Made by a program: the position numbers and the translations under genes
Assembly (NCBI RefSeq): GCF_031119625.1
Contig: NZ_JAVHZV010000007.1
Coordinates: 293,275 to 357,274 of the forward strand
DNA length: 64,000 nucleotides
Direction: 5' to 3'
DNA from: Pseudomonas sp. G34
Lineage (GTDB): Bacteria > Pseudomonadota > Gammaproteobacteria > Pseudomonadales > Pseudomonadaceae
Notes under the pieces: model-generated
Told to the model about the DNA's origin: nothing
What the model saw: only the letters and a program-made list of their open reading frames with translations
Databases searched by the model: none
In this document: piece by piece, positions 43,385 through 51,660 of the stretch
How positions within the stretch are numbered: position 1 is the first letter of the stretch
Layout: every line of letters starts with the position of its first letter

Positions 43385-44698
43385 ATGACCACCCCTACCT
43401 CCACGCCGCGTCGTGCCGCGGCGGCCGCCTTCATCGGCACCACCATCGAGTTCTACGACTTCTACATCTATGCCTTCGCCGCCGCCCTGGTGCTCGGGCA
43501 GCTGTTCTTCCCCAGCGACAACGCGGTGCTGAGCACCATGGCGGCCTTCGCCACCTTCGCCGTCGGCTTCATCGCCCGGCCGTTCGCCGGCGTGGTGTTC
43601 GGCCACCTCGGTGACCGCCTGGGGCGCAAGAAGATGTTGCTGTTCACCATGGTGCTGATGGGCGTGGCCACCACCTGCATCGGCCTGCTGCCGACCTATG
43701 CCCAGGCCGGCATCTGGGGGCCGATCGGCCTGGTGGCGCTGCGTTTCCTGCAGGGCATCTCGGTGGGCGGCGAGTGGGGCGGGGCGGTGCTGATGGCCAG
43801 CGAACACGCGCCCAAGGGCCGCAAGGTGTTCTTCGCGTCGTTCGCCCAACTGGGCAGCCCGGCGGGCCTGCTGCTGGCACTGATCGCTTTTCGCGCCATC
43901 AGCGAGATGGATCAGCAGGCGTTGATGAGCTGGGGCTGGCGCGTGCCGTTCCTGCTCAGTGGCGTGCTGATGCTGGTGGGCCTGGCGATTCGCTTCGGGG
44001 TGCCCGAGTCGCCGGAATTCGCCAAGGTCAAGGAGCAGAAGCAGACCTCCGAGAGCCCGGTCAGGGACGTGCTGCGCCACAACTGGCGGCAGATCCTGTT
44101 CGCCGCCGCCGCGGTGACCATCGGCTCGGGCGGCTTCTTCTTCACCAACACCTTCATGATCACCTACGTGACCCAGTACCAGGGCATCTCCAAGTCGACC
44201 ATTCTCGACTGCCTGTTCCTGGTCACCATCCTGCAGTTCCTCTCCCAGCCGTGTTCGGCGCTGCTGGCCGAGCGCTTCGGCGAGGGGCGCTTCCTGAAGT
44301 GGGTGGCGGCGCTGTGCATGCTGGTGCCGTACCCGATGTTCCTGCTCGTGCAGACCGGCAACCTGGTCTACATGACCGCCGGCATCGCCCTGGCCGTGCT
44401 GCTGCTGGCGGCGCTGTATTCGGCGATCGCCGGGTACATGGCCGAGGCCTTTTCGGCCCAGGTGCGCTACTCGGGCATTTCCATCGCCTATCAGCTGGGC
44501 AGTGGCCTGACCGGCGGCCTCACGCCGCTGATCGGCACTTACCTGGCCGGGCAGTTCGCCGGCCAGTGGCTGCCACTGGCGCTGTTCTTCAGCGGGCTGG
44601 CGCTGATGTCGCTGGTCGGCGTGATCGGCCTGGCTCACCTGCGGGATAAAGAGCGCCATACCCTGAGCCCGTGCCACCCGGAGGCCGTGACCTTATGA
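43385..44698 (+). CDS. MHS-family metabolite:proton symporter
   Basis: 437 residues, twelve membrane segments. MHS-type marks: AAAFIGTTIEFYDFYIYAF (about 13-31), FGHLGDRLGRKKML (about 73-86), RFLQGISVGGEWGGAVLM (about 119-136). These transporters take up organic acids, osmolytes or aromatic acids. It is first in an operon: its stop overlaps the next gene (TTATGA), so transport and the aldolase and dehydrogenase are coupled. The substrate is probably a hydroxy acid or sugar acid. Confidence 0.9.
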   Translation: MTTPTSTPRRAAAAAFIGTTIEFYDFYIYAFAAALVLGQLFFPSDNAVLSTMAAFATFAVGFIARPFAGVVFGHLGDRLGRKKMLLFTMVLMGVATTCIGLLPTYAQAGIWGPIGLVALRFLQGISVGGEWGGAVLMASEHAPKGRKVFFASFAQLGSPAGLLLALIAFRAISEMDQQALMSWGWRVPFLLSGVLMLVGLAIRFGVPESPEFAKVKEQKQTSESPVRDVLRHNWRQILFAAAAVTIGSGGFFFTNTFMITYVTQYQGISKSTILDCLFLVTILQFLSQPCSALLAERFGEGRFLKWVAALCMLVPYPMFLLVQTGNLVYMTAGIALAVLLLAALYSAIAGYMAEAFSAQVRYSGISIAYQLGSGLTGGLTPLIGTYLAGQFAGQWLPLALFFSGLALMSLVGVIGLAHLRDKERHTLSPCHPEAVTL

Positions 44699-45450
44699 GC
44701 AAACCCGAGATCATCAGCGATGCCGAATGGCAGGCGCGTTGCGACCTGGCCGCCCTGTACCGGCTGGTCGCCTATTACCGCATGACCGACCTGATCGACA
44801 CCCACATCACCCTGCGGGTGCCAGGGCCCGAGCATCACTTCCTGATCAACCGCTACGGCGTGGCGTTCGAGAAGATGCGTGCCAGCGACCTGGTGCTGAT
44901 CGACCTGCAGGGCAATGTGGTGGATCGCCTGGGCGGCGAGCGGCGGGTCAACGCTGCCGGTTTCGTCATCCATTCGGCGATCCACGAAGCCCGCCCGGAC
45001 ATGTGCTGCATCGTGCACACCCATACCGCCGCCGGCATGGCCGTGGCGGCCCAGCGCGATGGCCTGCTGCCGCTGACCCAACATGCGCTGAAGTTCCATG
45101 GCCACCTGGCGTACCACAGCTATGAAGGCATCGCCCTGTCGCTCGAAGAGCGCGTGCGTCTGGTGGCGGACCTGGGCAGCCACAAGGCGATGATTCTGCG
45201 CAACCACGGCCTGCTGGCCGGCGGGCAGAGCGTGGCCCATGCCTTTCACGAGATCTATTTCCTGGAGCGCGCCTGCCAGGCGCAGATCCAGGCGATGTCG
45301 GCAGGCGTGGCGCTGAATATCCCCAGTGAGGAAGTCTGTCGGCATACCGCGGCGCAGTTCGCCCGCGATGGCATCGACAGCATCATCGACCTGGCCTGGC
45401 AGGCCGCCCTGAGCCTGATCGAGGAGCAGCGCGATGACTGGTGCCGCTGA
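44695..45450 (+). CDS. class II aldolase/adducin-family protein
   Basis: 251 residues. Metal ligands typical of the family are visible: HTHTAAG (about 106-112) and a later His in ILRNHGLLAGG. Glu/Asp-rich GGERRVNAAGFVIHSAIHEARPDM precedes. Related enzymes cleave fuculose- or ribulose-phosphate or act as decarboxylases. The start codon overlaps the transporter stop; the 3' end overlaps the next gene by 17 bases. Confidence 0.88.
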   Translation: MSKPEIISDAEWQARCDLAALYRLVAYYRMTDLIDTHITLRVPGPEHHFLINRYGVAFEKMRASDLVLIDLQGNVVDRLGGERRVNAAGFVIHSAIHEARPDMCCIVHTHTAAGMAVAAQRDGLLPLTQHALKFHGHLAYHSYEGIALSLEERVRLVADLGSHKAMILRNHGLLAGGQSVAHAFHEIYFLERACQAQIQAMSAGVALNIPSEEVCRHTAAQFARDGIDSIIDLAWQAALSLIEEQRDDWCR

Positions 45451-46387
45451 ACCCGTGCCCAGCGTCGTGCTGCTGTGCCGCGAACGGCCGCTCGAGGACT
45501 GGCTCGCCGAGGTATTCGCCCGCCACGCACCCGAGCTCAAGGTGCTGCGCCCGCATGAACCGGGCGCCGAGCGAGCCGCGGTGGCCGCCTGCTGGTACCC
45601 CGCCGAGGGCAGCCTGGGCCGTTTGCCGGCCCTGCGGCTGATCCACTCGATTGGCTCGGGCGTCGACCACCTCGAACATGATCGCTCCAGGCCTGCGGGG
45701 CTGCCCATTTGCCGGGTGGTCGACCCCGACCACTCACGGGGCATGGCCGAGTACGTGCACTGGGGCGTGCTGCATTTTCACCGCGGTTTCGACCAGGTGT
45801 TCAATGGCCGCGCGAGCCAGCGATGGCAGCGACCGCTGCAGCGCGCCGCGCGGGATTTTCGGGTCGGCGTGATGGGCCTGGGCGCCATCGGCACGCCGGT
45901 GGCCGCGCGCCTGGCCGAGGCCGGTTATGCGCTGCGGGGCTGGGCGCGCACACCCCGCGAACTGGAGGGCATCGCCACCTTTGCCGGTGTCCAGGCGTTG
46001 CCCGGCTTTCTCGATGGCCTCGACCTGCTGGTCAACCTGTTGCCGCTGACCGCCACCACGCGCGGTCTGCTCAGCAGCGATGTGTTCGCGCATATGGCCG
46101 AGGGCGCCACGCTGATCAACTGTGGCCGTGGTGAGCATCTGGTCGAGGCCGATCTGCTCGACGCGCTGGCCAGCGGCCAACTGCGCGGCGCGCTGCTGGA
46201 TGTGTTCGCTGAGGAGCCCCTGCAGCGCGACTCGCCACTGTGGCAGGCGCCCGGCGTGTGGGTCACGCCGCATATGGCGTCTGCGGCATCCGATGCCTGC
46301 ATCGCCCGGCAGATCGCCGACAACCTGCAGCGCCTGCAGGCCGGCCTGCTGCTGAACCATCAAGTCGATCCCGGACTGGGTTACTGA
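45434..46387 (+). CDS. D-isomer 2-hydroxyacid dehydrogenase (GhrA-like)
   Basis: 317 residues with the NAD-binding GLGAIGTPVAARLAEAG (about 143-159), the catalytic-type NCGRGEHLVEADL (about 231-243), DVFAEEPLQRDSPLW (about 256-270) and the active-site His in VTPHMAS. This is the glyoxylate/hydroxypyruvate reductase branch. It overlaps the aldolase gene, so it probably reduces a 2-oxo acid produced in the same pathway. Confidence 0.88.
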   Translation: MTGAAEPVPSVVLLCRERPLEDWLAEVFARHAPELKVLRPHEPGAERAAVAACWYPAEGSLGRLPALRLIHSIGSGVDHLEHDRSRPAGLPICRVVDPDHSRGMAEYVHWGVLHFHRGFDQVFNGRASQRWQRPLQRAARDFRVGVMGLGAIGTPVAARLAEAGYALRGWARTPRELEGIATFAGVQALPGFLDGLDLLVNLLPLTATTRGLLSSDVFAHMAEGATLINCGRGEHLVEADLLDALASGQLRGALLDVFAEEPLQRDSPLWQAPGVWVTPHMASAASDACIARQIADNLQRLQAGLLLNHQVDPGLGY

Positions 46388-46391
46388 ATCG

Positions 46392-46413
46392 CCGACGGGC
46401 GCGCGCCCGTCGG
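46392..46413. terminator. intercistronic GC hairpin
   Basis: CCGACGGGCGCGCGCCCGTCGG is a perfect 22-base palindrome directly after the dehydrogenase stop. It has no T run, so it may be an attenuating or mRNA-stabilising hairpin rather than a full terminator. Confidence 0.5.
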
Positions 46414-46434
46414 CCACGACTACGGATAATCGCC

Positions 46435-47451
46435 ATGAAAACCTTTTTCCATCCTCAGCAACGCCTGCATCACCCGCGCAGCTACCTGTCCCGCGGGCAG
46501 ATGCGTGAGCCCCAGGAAATTCCGGCGCGCATCGACCCGCTGCTGGCCATGGCCCGCCAGCTCGGTTTCACGGTCAGCGAACCGGCGGATCACGGCCTCG
46601 CGCCGCTGCGCGCGGTGCACAGCGACGCTTATCTGGACTACCTGCAAAGCGCCTACGCCCAGTGGCACGAGGTCGACGAGGACTGGGGCGACGAGGTGAT
46701 GTCGAACATCTTCATCCGCGAGAACAACCCGCTGCGCGGCATTCTCGGCAAAACCGCGCGCTACCTGGCCGACGGCAGTTGCCCGATTGGCGAGCACACC
46801 TGGACGGCTGCTTACTGGTCGGCCCAGGCCGCCGTTGCCGCCGCCCTGGCGGTGCGCGATGGCGAGCCCCAGGCCTATGCGCTGTGTCGCCCGCCGGGCC
46901 ACCACGCGCGGGCCGAGGCGGCCGGCGGCTTCTGCTTTCTCAACAATGCGGCGATTGCCGCCCAGGTGCTGCGCGCCAGTTTTGAGCGCGTCACCATCCT
47001 CGACACCGACATGCACCATGGCCAGGGCATCCAGGAGATCTTCTACGAGCGCGATGACGTGCAGTACGTTTCCATCCATGGCGACCCGACCAATTTCTAC
47101 CCGGTGGTGGCCGGCTTCGATGACGAGCGCGGCGCGGCTGCCGGCCTGGGCTACAACCTCAACCTGCCGATGCCCCATGGCGCCAGCGAGGCGGATTTTT
47201 TCAGCTACCTGAGCCAGGCCGAGCAGGCGATCATCGCCTTCGCGCCGCAGGTGCTGGTGCTGTCGCTGGGCTTCGATATCTACGAGGACGACCCGCAGTC
47301 CAAGGTCGCGGTCAGCCATGCCGGTTTCGAGCAACTGGGCCGTCGCATCCGCGCTCTTGGCCTGCCGTGCGTGGTGGTGCAGGAGGGCGGTTACGACATC
47401 GCCACCCTCGACGAAAACGCTGCGCGGTTCTTCAAGGGCTTGCTGGGCTAG
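46435..47451 (+). CDS. histone deacetylase-superfamily amidohydrolase (acetylpolyamine amidohydrolase-like)
   Basis: 338 residues. The class signature is complete: PPGHHARAEAAGGFCFLNN (catalytic His pair, about 150-168) and LDTDMHHGQGIQEIFY (Asp and His zinc ligands, about 188-203). Bacterial members of this size remove acetyl groups from acetylpolyamines (AphA/AphB in P. aeruginosa) or related amides. A polyamine-type role would fit the gamma-glutamyl ligase cluster a few kilobases upstream, but the two blocks are separate. Confidence 0.88.
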   Translation: MKTFFHPQQRLHHPRSYLSRGQMREPQEIPARIDPLLAMARQLGFTVSEPADHGLAPLRAVHSDAYLDYLQSAYAQWHEVDEDWGDEVMSNIFIRENNPLRGILGKTARYLADGSCPIGEHTWTAAYWSAQAAVAAALAVRDGEPQAYALCRPPGHHARAEAAGGFCFLNNAAIAAQVLRASFERVTILDTDMHHGQGIQEIFYERDDVQYVSIHGDPTNFYPVVAGFDDERGAAAGLGYNLNLPMPHGASEADFFSYLSQAEQAIIAFAPQVLVLSLGFDIYEDDPQSKVAVSHAGFEQLGRRIRALGLPCVVVQEGGYDIATLDENAARFFKGLLG

Positions 47452-47679
47452 TCAGGCAGAACGGCGTCATGCGCGTATTCGCAGTGGCGCCTGCCTCGCA
47501 TGATCCGGCGGGGCCGGCAACGGCGGATCTTTCAGGATATTTCCGCCCGGAAATGGAGGTGAACTAACGTTCTCGTCGCGCAATCTTCCCCTATGCGCAG
47601 TCAGCGCGAGCCTGACCGGCCGGTGCCTTCGCCGGCTGTCCGCACCGCAATCGCTGAACGATAACGTTAAGGAGCCACC

Positions 47680-48108
47680 GTGACCGTTACCACTCACCCC
47701 GACTACCGATACAGGCCAGGGCCGCTGCACGCGATGCTGCTGGCCGGCACCGTTCCGCTGTTCATCGGCGCGCTGCTGAGCGATATCGCCTACCAGAACA
47801 GCTTCCAGATCCAGTGGGCCAACTTCGCGGCCTGGCTGATCGCCGGCGGGCTGCTGTTCGCCGGTTTGGCGCTGCTGTTCGCCCTGGCCAACCTGATCGG
47901 TGCCGAGCGCAAGGCCGGTCGCCCGGTGCTGTATTTCCTGCTGCTGCTGGTCACCTGGGTGCTCGGGCTGATCAACGCCTTCGAACACGCCAAGGACGCC
48001 TGGGCGATGATGCCTACCGGCCTGGTGCTGTCGGCCATCGTCGCCGTGCTGGCGGTGATCACCGCCTGGCTGGGCCTGAGCAACCTGCGTTCGGGAGGTG
48101 AGCGATGA
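47680..48108 (+). CDS. DUF2231-type membrane protein
   Basis: 142 residues with four membrane segments. The start YRPGPLHAMLLAGTVPLFIGALLSD (about 10-34) has the HA/HP-containing first helix of DUF2231 proteins, often found beside sugar dehydrogenases. The start is GTG at 47680 with AAGGAG upstream. It overlaps the next gene by four bases, so the pair is co-translated; it may anchor or serve the dehydrogenase. Confidence 0.78.
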   Translation: MTVTTHPDYRYRPGPLHAMLLAGTVPLFIGALLSDIAYQNSFQIQWANFAAWLIAGGLLFAGLALLFALANLIGAERKAGRPVLYFLLLLVTWVLGLINAFEHAKDAWAMMPTGLVLSAIVAVLAVITAWLGLSNLRSGGER

Positions 48109-49397
48109 GAACTGCAGGCACACTGACGACCCTGAGCATGGCGCTGCTGCTCGGCGCCTGTGGCGGCGAAGCGGACTCCACCCTCGAGCGTGGTCCCGAC
48201 CCCAAGCTGCCGGAACCGCAACGCGGCCTGTTGCCGAGCATGAAGATCGCCGAGCCGGCGGAGTGGGGCGATAAAGTACCTACCGTACCGGACGGCTTCA
48301 GCATCACCGCGATCGCCACCGACCTGAAGATTCCCCGCCAGACCCTGGTGCTGCCCAATGGCGACATCCTGGTGGCCGAAGGGCGTGGCGGCAACGCCGC
48401 CAAGCTCAAGCCCAAGGACGTGATCGCCAGCTACATCAAGGCCCAGGGCAATACCAAGGTCAAAGGCGGCAACCGCCTGACCCTGCTGCGCGACGCCGAC
48501 GGTGACGGCAGCTACGAGACCCAGACGGTATTCGCCGAAAACCTCAATGCGCCCTACGGTCTGGCCTTCCACGAGGGCAACCTGTACGTGGCCAACCAGG
48601 ACGCCGTGGTGCGCTTCGACTACCAGGACGGTCAGACCCAGGCCAGCGCCGCGCCGACCAAGGTCACCGACCTGCCGAAGGAGATCAACCACCACTGGAC
48701 CAAGGCGATGACCATCAGCCCCGATGGTCGTTACCTGTATGTCGGCATCGGCTCGAACAGCAACATCGGCGAGCGCGGCATGGAGGTCGAGGCCGACCGC
48801 GCGATGGTCTGGCAGATCGACGCTGCGAGCGGCATGCACAAGCCCTATGCGACCGGCCTGCGCAACCCGACCGCGCTGACCATCCAGCCGGAAACCGGCC
48901 AGCTGTGGGCGGTGGTCAACGAGCGTGACGAGCTGGGCCCGGATCTGGTGCCCGACTACCTGACCTCGGTGCAGGAGGGCAAGTTCTACGGCTGGCCCTA
49001 CGCCTACTGGGGCCCGAATGCCGACACCCGGGTGCAGCCGCACAAGCCGGAAATGGTCGACATCAGCATCAAGCCGGACTACGCCCTTGGCTCCCACGTG
49101 GCGGCGCTGGGCGTCGACTTTTCCATCCCGGAGATGGGCGAGCAGTTCGCCAACGGCGTGTTCGTCGGTGAGCACGGCAGCTGGAACCGCGACAACCCGG
49201 TGGGCTACAAGGTGATCTTCGTGCCGTTCGCCGACGGCCGCCCGGCCGGCGAGCCCGTCGACTTCGCCACCGGTTTTCGCGGCGATGACGGCAAGACCCG
49301 TGGCCGCCCGGTGGGCGTGACGGTCGACCCGAAAGGTGCACTGATCATCGCCGATGACCTGTCCAATACGGTCTGGCGTGTGACGCGCGACCAGTGA
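48105..49397 (+). CDS. sorbosone/glucose dehydrogenase-family lipoprotein
   Basis: 430 residues. A lipoprotein signal (LLLGACGG, lipid-bearing Cys near 21) is followed by a six-bladed propeller of the L-sorbosone/soluble glucose dehydrogenase type (GDILVAEG, LRDADGDGSYETQTVF, HWTKAMTISPDGRYLYVGIG, GLRNPTAL, GWPYAYWGPN, GEHGSWNRDNPVGYKV). Homologues use PQQ in the periplasm. It is translated with the preceding membrane protein and ends in a strong hairpin. Confidence 0.87.
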   Translation: MRTAGTLTTLSMALLLGACGGEADSTLERGPDPKLPEPQRGLLPSMKIAEPAEWGDKVPTVPDGFSITAIATDLKIPRQTLVLPNGDILVAEGRGGNAAKLKPKDVIASYIKAQGNTKVKGGNRLTLLRDADGDGSYETQTVFAENLNAPYGLAFHEGNLYVANQDAVVRFDYQDGQTQASAAPTKVTDLPKEINHHWTKAMTISPDGRYLYVGIGSNSNIGERGMEVEADRAMVWQIDAASGMHKPYATGLRNPTALTIQPETGQLWAVVNERDELGPDLVPDYLTSVQEGKFYGWPYAYWGPNADTRVQPHKPEMVDISIKPDYALGSHVAALGVDFSIPEMGEQFANGVFVGEHGSWNRDNPVGYKVIFVPFADGRPAGEPVDFATGFRGDDGKTRGRPVGVTVDPKGALIIADDLSNTVWRVTRDQ

Positions 49398-49403
49398 TCC
49401 AGA

Positions 49404-49433
49404 CGTCTCGGGGCGGGCAGCCGCCCCGAGACG
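49404..49433. terminator. strong GC hairpin after the sorbosone dehydrogenase gene
   Basis: CGTCTCGGGGCGG and CCGCCCCGAGACG form a 13-bp perfect stem starting 6 bases after the stop codon. No T run follows, so it may rely on RNA stability or Rho. Confidence 0.7.
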
Positions 49434-49617
49434 CTGCGGTTGTCGGGCGCTGATCATCCCAGCCGGCGCCCGGTACCGCCCCGTCGTCGCAAGCTGCGTA
49501 CTGATGCAATGTCAGTGCTGTCGTCGTCATGTATTCCCCCTTGATCGAAGAACAGGCAGAGCGCCTTTCGCTGCCCGAAATTCAGCGAAACGTACAACCG
49601 TCGGGCGCGCGAAAGCG

Positions 49618-49930
49618 CTAGGGTCTGTTGCCGTTTCAACGCGAGCCGCGTTGTCGCGAGAAATCTCGCCAGGCCGGGCGGCGATCCGCTAGGCGGAGGA
49701 CGCAGGTAATGGACTAGCCGTCCGCGTTTTCCCTTGCCAAGTCCTCCAACGACGCATGGCGAGATTTCCCGCACAACCTAGGCGGCCCCACCCGTAGGGC
49801 CGGGCCTGTTTTGTCGCGATGCTGCGTTTCTCGCCGGCTCATTTAGCTAGCTAAACTTCGCGGCTCGTGCCTTACCTCGCGACAAAACGGGCTCCGGCGC
49901 GGCCGTGCGTGAAACGGCAACAGACCCTAG
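49618..49930. mobile_element. 313-bp MITE-like element with nested palindromes
   Basis: The ends are perfect 21-base inverted repeats, of which CTAGGGTCTGTTGCCGTTTC (49618-49637) is the left arm, with its inverse complement at 49911-49930. Inside are two further inverted repeats. GAAATCTCGCCA (49660-49671) pairs with TGGCGAGATTTC (49757-49768). GCCTGTTTTGTCGCGA (49804-49819) pairs with TCGCGACAAAACGGGC (49877-49892) with one mismatch, enclosing the palindrome TTTAGCTAGCTAAA (49842-49855). No transposase is encoded. Composition and design suggest a non-autonomous mobile or dispersed structured repeat. Open frames in it are not genes. Confidence 0.85.
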
Positions 49931-49969
49931 GCTCGCCGAGCAGATTGACGATCATTCAAGGGGCATCAA

Positions 49970-50452
49970 ATGGCGGAAAAGCAGCATCAGTACGACGTAC
50001 GCGTGACCTGGACCGGCAACCAGGGCAGTGGCACCGCGTCCCATCGCGGCTACAGCCGTGCGCACAGCATCGAGGCGCCGGGCAAGGTGCCGATCGACGG
50101 GTCATCCGACCCGAGTTTTCGCGGTGATCCGGCACGCTGGAATCCCGAAGAGCTGCTGGTCGCTTCGTTGTCCGCCTGCCACAAGCTCTGGTATCTGGGC
50201 TTGTGTGCCGGCGCTGGCGTCGTGGTGACCGACTACGAGGACAACGCCCAGGGCGCGATGCTCGAGCAGGCCGACGGCGCCGGGCAGTTCACCTCGGTGG
50301 TTTTGCGGCCAAAGGTCACCCTGGCTGCCGGTTCCGACCTGCAAAAGGCCCGCGCGCTGCATCACCAGGCCCATGAAATGTGCTTTATCGCCCGCTCGGT
50401 GAATTTCCCGGTCAGCCACGAGCCCGAGTTGCTGATCGACACCAGCGGCTGA
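49970..50452 (+). CDS. OsmC-family protein
   Basis: 160 residues of the OsmC/Ohr fold. The N-terminal strand region (YDVRVTWTGNQGSGTA), NPEELLVASLSACHKLWYLGL with the first Cys at about 70, and AHEMCFIARSVNFPV with the second Cys near 137 match peroxide-reducing OsmC-type proteins. AAGGGG precedes the ATG. It begins 40 bases after the MITE-like element, whose insertion may affect its expression. Confidence 0.88.
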   Translation: MAEKQHQYDVRVTWTGNQGSGTASHRGYSRAHSIEAPGKVPIDGSSDPSFRGDPARWNPEELLVASLSACHKLWYLGLCAGAGVVVTDYEDNAQGAMLEQADGAGQFTSVVLRPKVTLAAGSDLQKARALHHQAHEMCFIARSVNFPVSHEPELLIDTSG

Positions 50453-50460
50453 AAATAGCT

Positions 50461-50484
50461 AGGCCGCCCCATGTGAGGCGGCCT
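50461..50484. terminator. terminator hairpin between OsmC and the Atu4866-like gene
   Basis: AGGCCGCC and GGCGGCCT form an 8-bp stem with an 8-base loop, between two convergent genes. The T-rich run after it is weak. Confidence 0.65.
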
Positions 50485-50492
50485 GTATTTGG

Positions 50493-50864
50493 CTAACGGC
50501 GGCGGAAGATCATGCCGCCGTGGTGCAGCGTGTCGTGGTCGACGAACTCGCCATCGGCGGTGAAACCGGTGTCGTCCCAGTAGTCGATATGCGTGCCGTT
50601 GATCTCATAGCGGCCCTGATAGGCGCTTTGCCGAGTGCCGCGCGCTTCGTCGTAACGATTGTTGGGCAGCAGTTCATGGCGAATCTGGCCGTCGTCGGTG
50701 ACCCACATGCCCACGTAGGGATGCTCGGACATGGCGTTCTCCTGGCTTGGCGGCGTGGCCGCCGTGGTTGGCTGGGTGGCGAGCACCGTACTGGGTGGCG
50801 CCAGAAGGAACGCGCCCAGCAGCAGGGCGCGCAGGCAGGTTGCTCGGCAGCTCATGGCCATCAT
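50493..50864 (-). CDS. secreted Atu4866-type protein
   Basis: 123 residues: signal peptide (about 1-30) and a compact domain with HPYVGMWVTDDGQIRHELLP (about 48-67), SAYQGRYEINGTHIDYWDDTG and HHGGMIF, which I recognise as the Agrobacterium Atu4866 family of small proteins of unknown function. Its ATG overlaps the stop of the preceding SnoaL-like gene (ATGA), so the two are co-translated. The AraC regulator is divergent. Confidence 0.8.
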   Translation of the reverse strand: MMAMSCRATCLRALLLGAFLLAPPSTVLATQPTTAATPPSQENAMSEHPYVGMWVTDDGQIRHELLPNNRYDEARGTRQSAYQGRYEINGTHIDYWDDTGFTADGEFVDHDTLHHGGMIFRRR

Positions 50865-51376
50865 GCCGGGTCGGGGATGCGCTGCAGCACATCGTCATAG
50901 GCTGGCAGGTCGAGGTAGGCCGACACCTCGTAGGCCTTGCCGTCGCGCATGCGGAAGATCCACGCGTAGCTGTTGCGGTAGGGCTGGCCATCGCGGGCCA
51001 CGCCGGTGCCATCCCACTGGATGATCACATGGTCGCCATCGGCCCAGACCTGCTTGCTGACCGGGCGCACCGGCTCGGACAGGCGTGCGGCGAACGGCTG
51101 TACCGCGTTACCCACGAAGGCGTCCACGCCGCGATGGGTGCCGGCGCTGGGCCCTGAACCCTTGATGGTCCACACCACGTCGGGCGTCAGGATGTCGCGA
51201 AAGAAGGTATTGCCGCCGGCCGCCCAGCGATCGAAGGCTTCGCTGACCGCCTGCTTGTTGCGGGCTTCGACAGCGGCATTCGCGTCGGCCTGGGCCAGGC
51301 CGGGCAACAGGGCGCCGAGCAACAGGGCTCCGTACAGGGCGGCGACGCGGGTGTTACGCAAGGTGGTGGTAAGCAT
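50861..51376 (-). CDS. secreted SnoaL/NTF2-like protein
   Basis: 171 residues: signal peptide (about 1-30, ending ALAQA-type cleavage) and a SnoaL-like cone domain (KQAVSEAFDRWAAGGNTFFRDIL, VWTIKGSGPSAGTHRGVDAF, VSKQVWADGDHVIIQWDGTGVARDG). Such domains bind small hydrophobic ligands. The ATG at 51376 is chosen because GAGGAG lies just upstream; a GTG at 51394 is inside that site. It is first in a two-gene operon divergent from an AraC regulator. Confidence 0.8.
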   Translation of the reverse strand: MLTTTLRNTRVAALYGALLLGALLPGLAQADANAAVEARNKQAVSEAFDRWAAGGNTFFRDILTPDVVWTIKGSGPSAGTHRGVDAFVGNAVQPFAARLSEPVRPVSKQVWADGDHVIIQWDGTGVARDGQPYRNSYAWIFRMRDGKAYEVSAYLDLPAYDDVLQRIPDPA

Positions 51377-51660
51377 GGCTGAACTCCTCTTCACTGTTTG
51401 ATCTGCCTGAGCGGTGTGGCTGGCCTATGCTGGCCGGTGTCTCCGTTTGCCGGGCCGCCTGCCTGATCGTCCGAGCCGCTGGGGCTGTCGAGCTTCGCTC
51501 GGGTGAGGCAAGATGGGCGCTGCACAGGCTCGCCTGGCGATCCGTCGTGAACGAGTCTGCCCGCGCAGCATGCGCTGCCCGTAGCTGGATCGTCGCGGAT
51601 ACTTACCTGATCATCCGCTTGAAAAACCTTGTAAAACCTTGCTTGAGCAAAGGAGAGGTC

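Noticed and set aside
49345..49530. Minus-strand 61-codon frame with a strong-looking ribosome site (AAGGGGG) and a start at 49530
   Set aside because: It runs through the terminator hairpin into the end of the sorbosone dehydrogenase gene and has no recognisable motif; the ribosome-site match could be chance.
49454..49774. Minus-strand 106-codon frame over the MITE-like element
   Set aside because: It lies mostly in the inverted-repeat element and has low-complexity, Arg-rich composition; I regard it as an artefact of the repeat.
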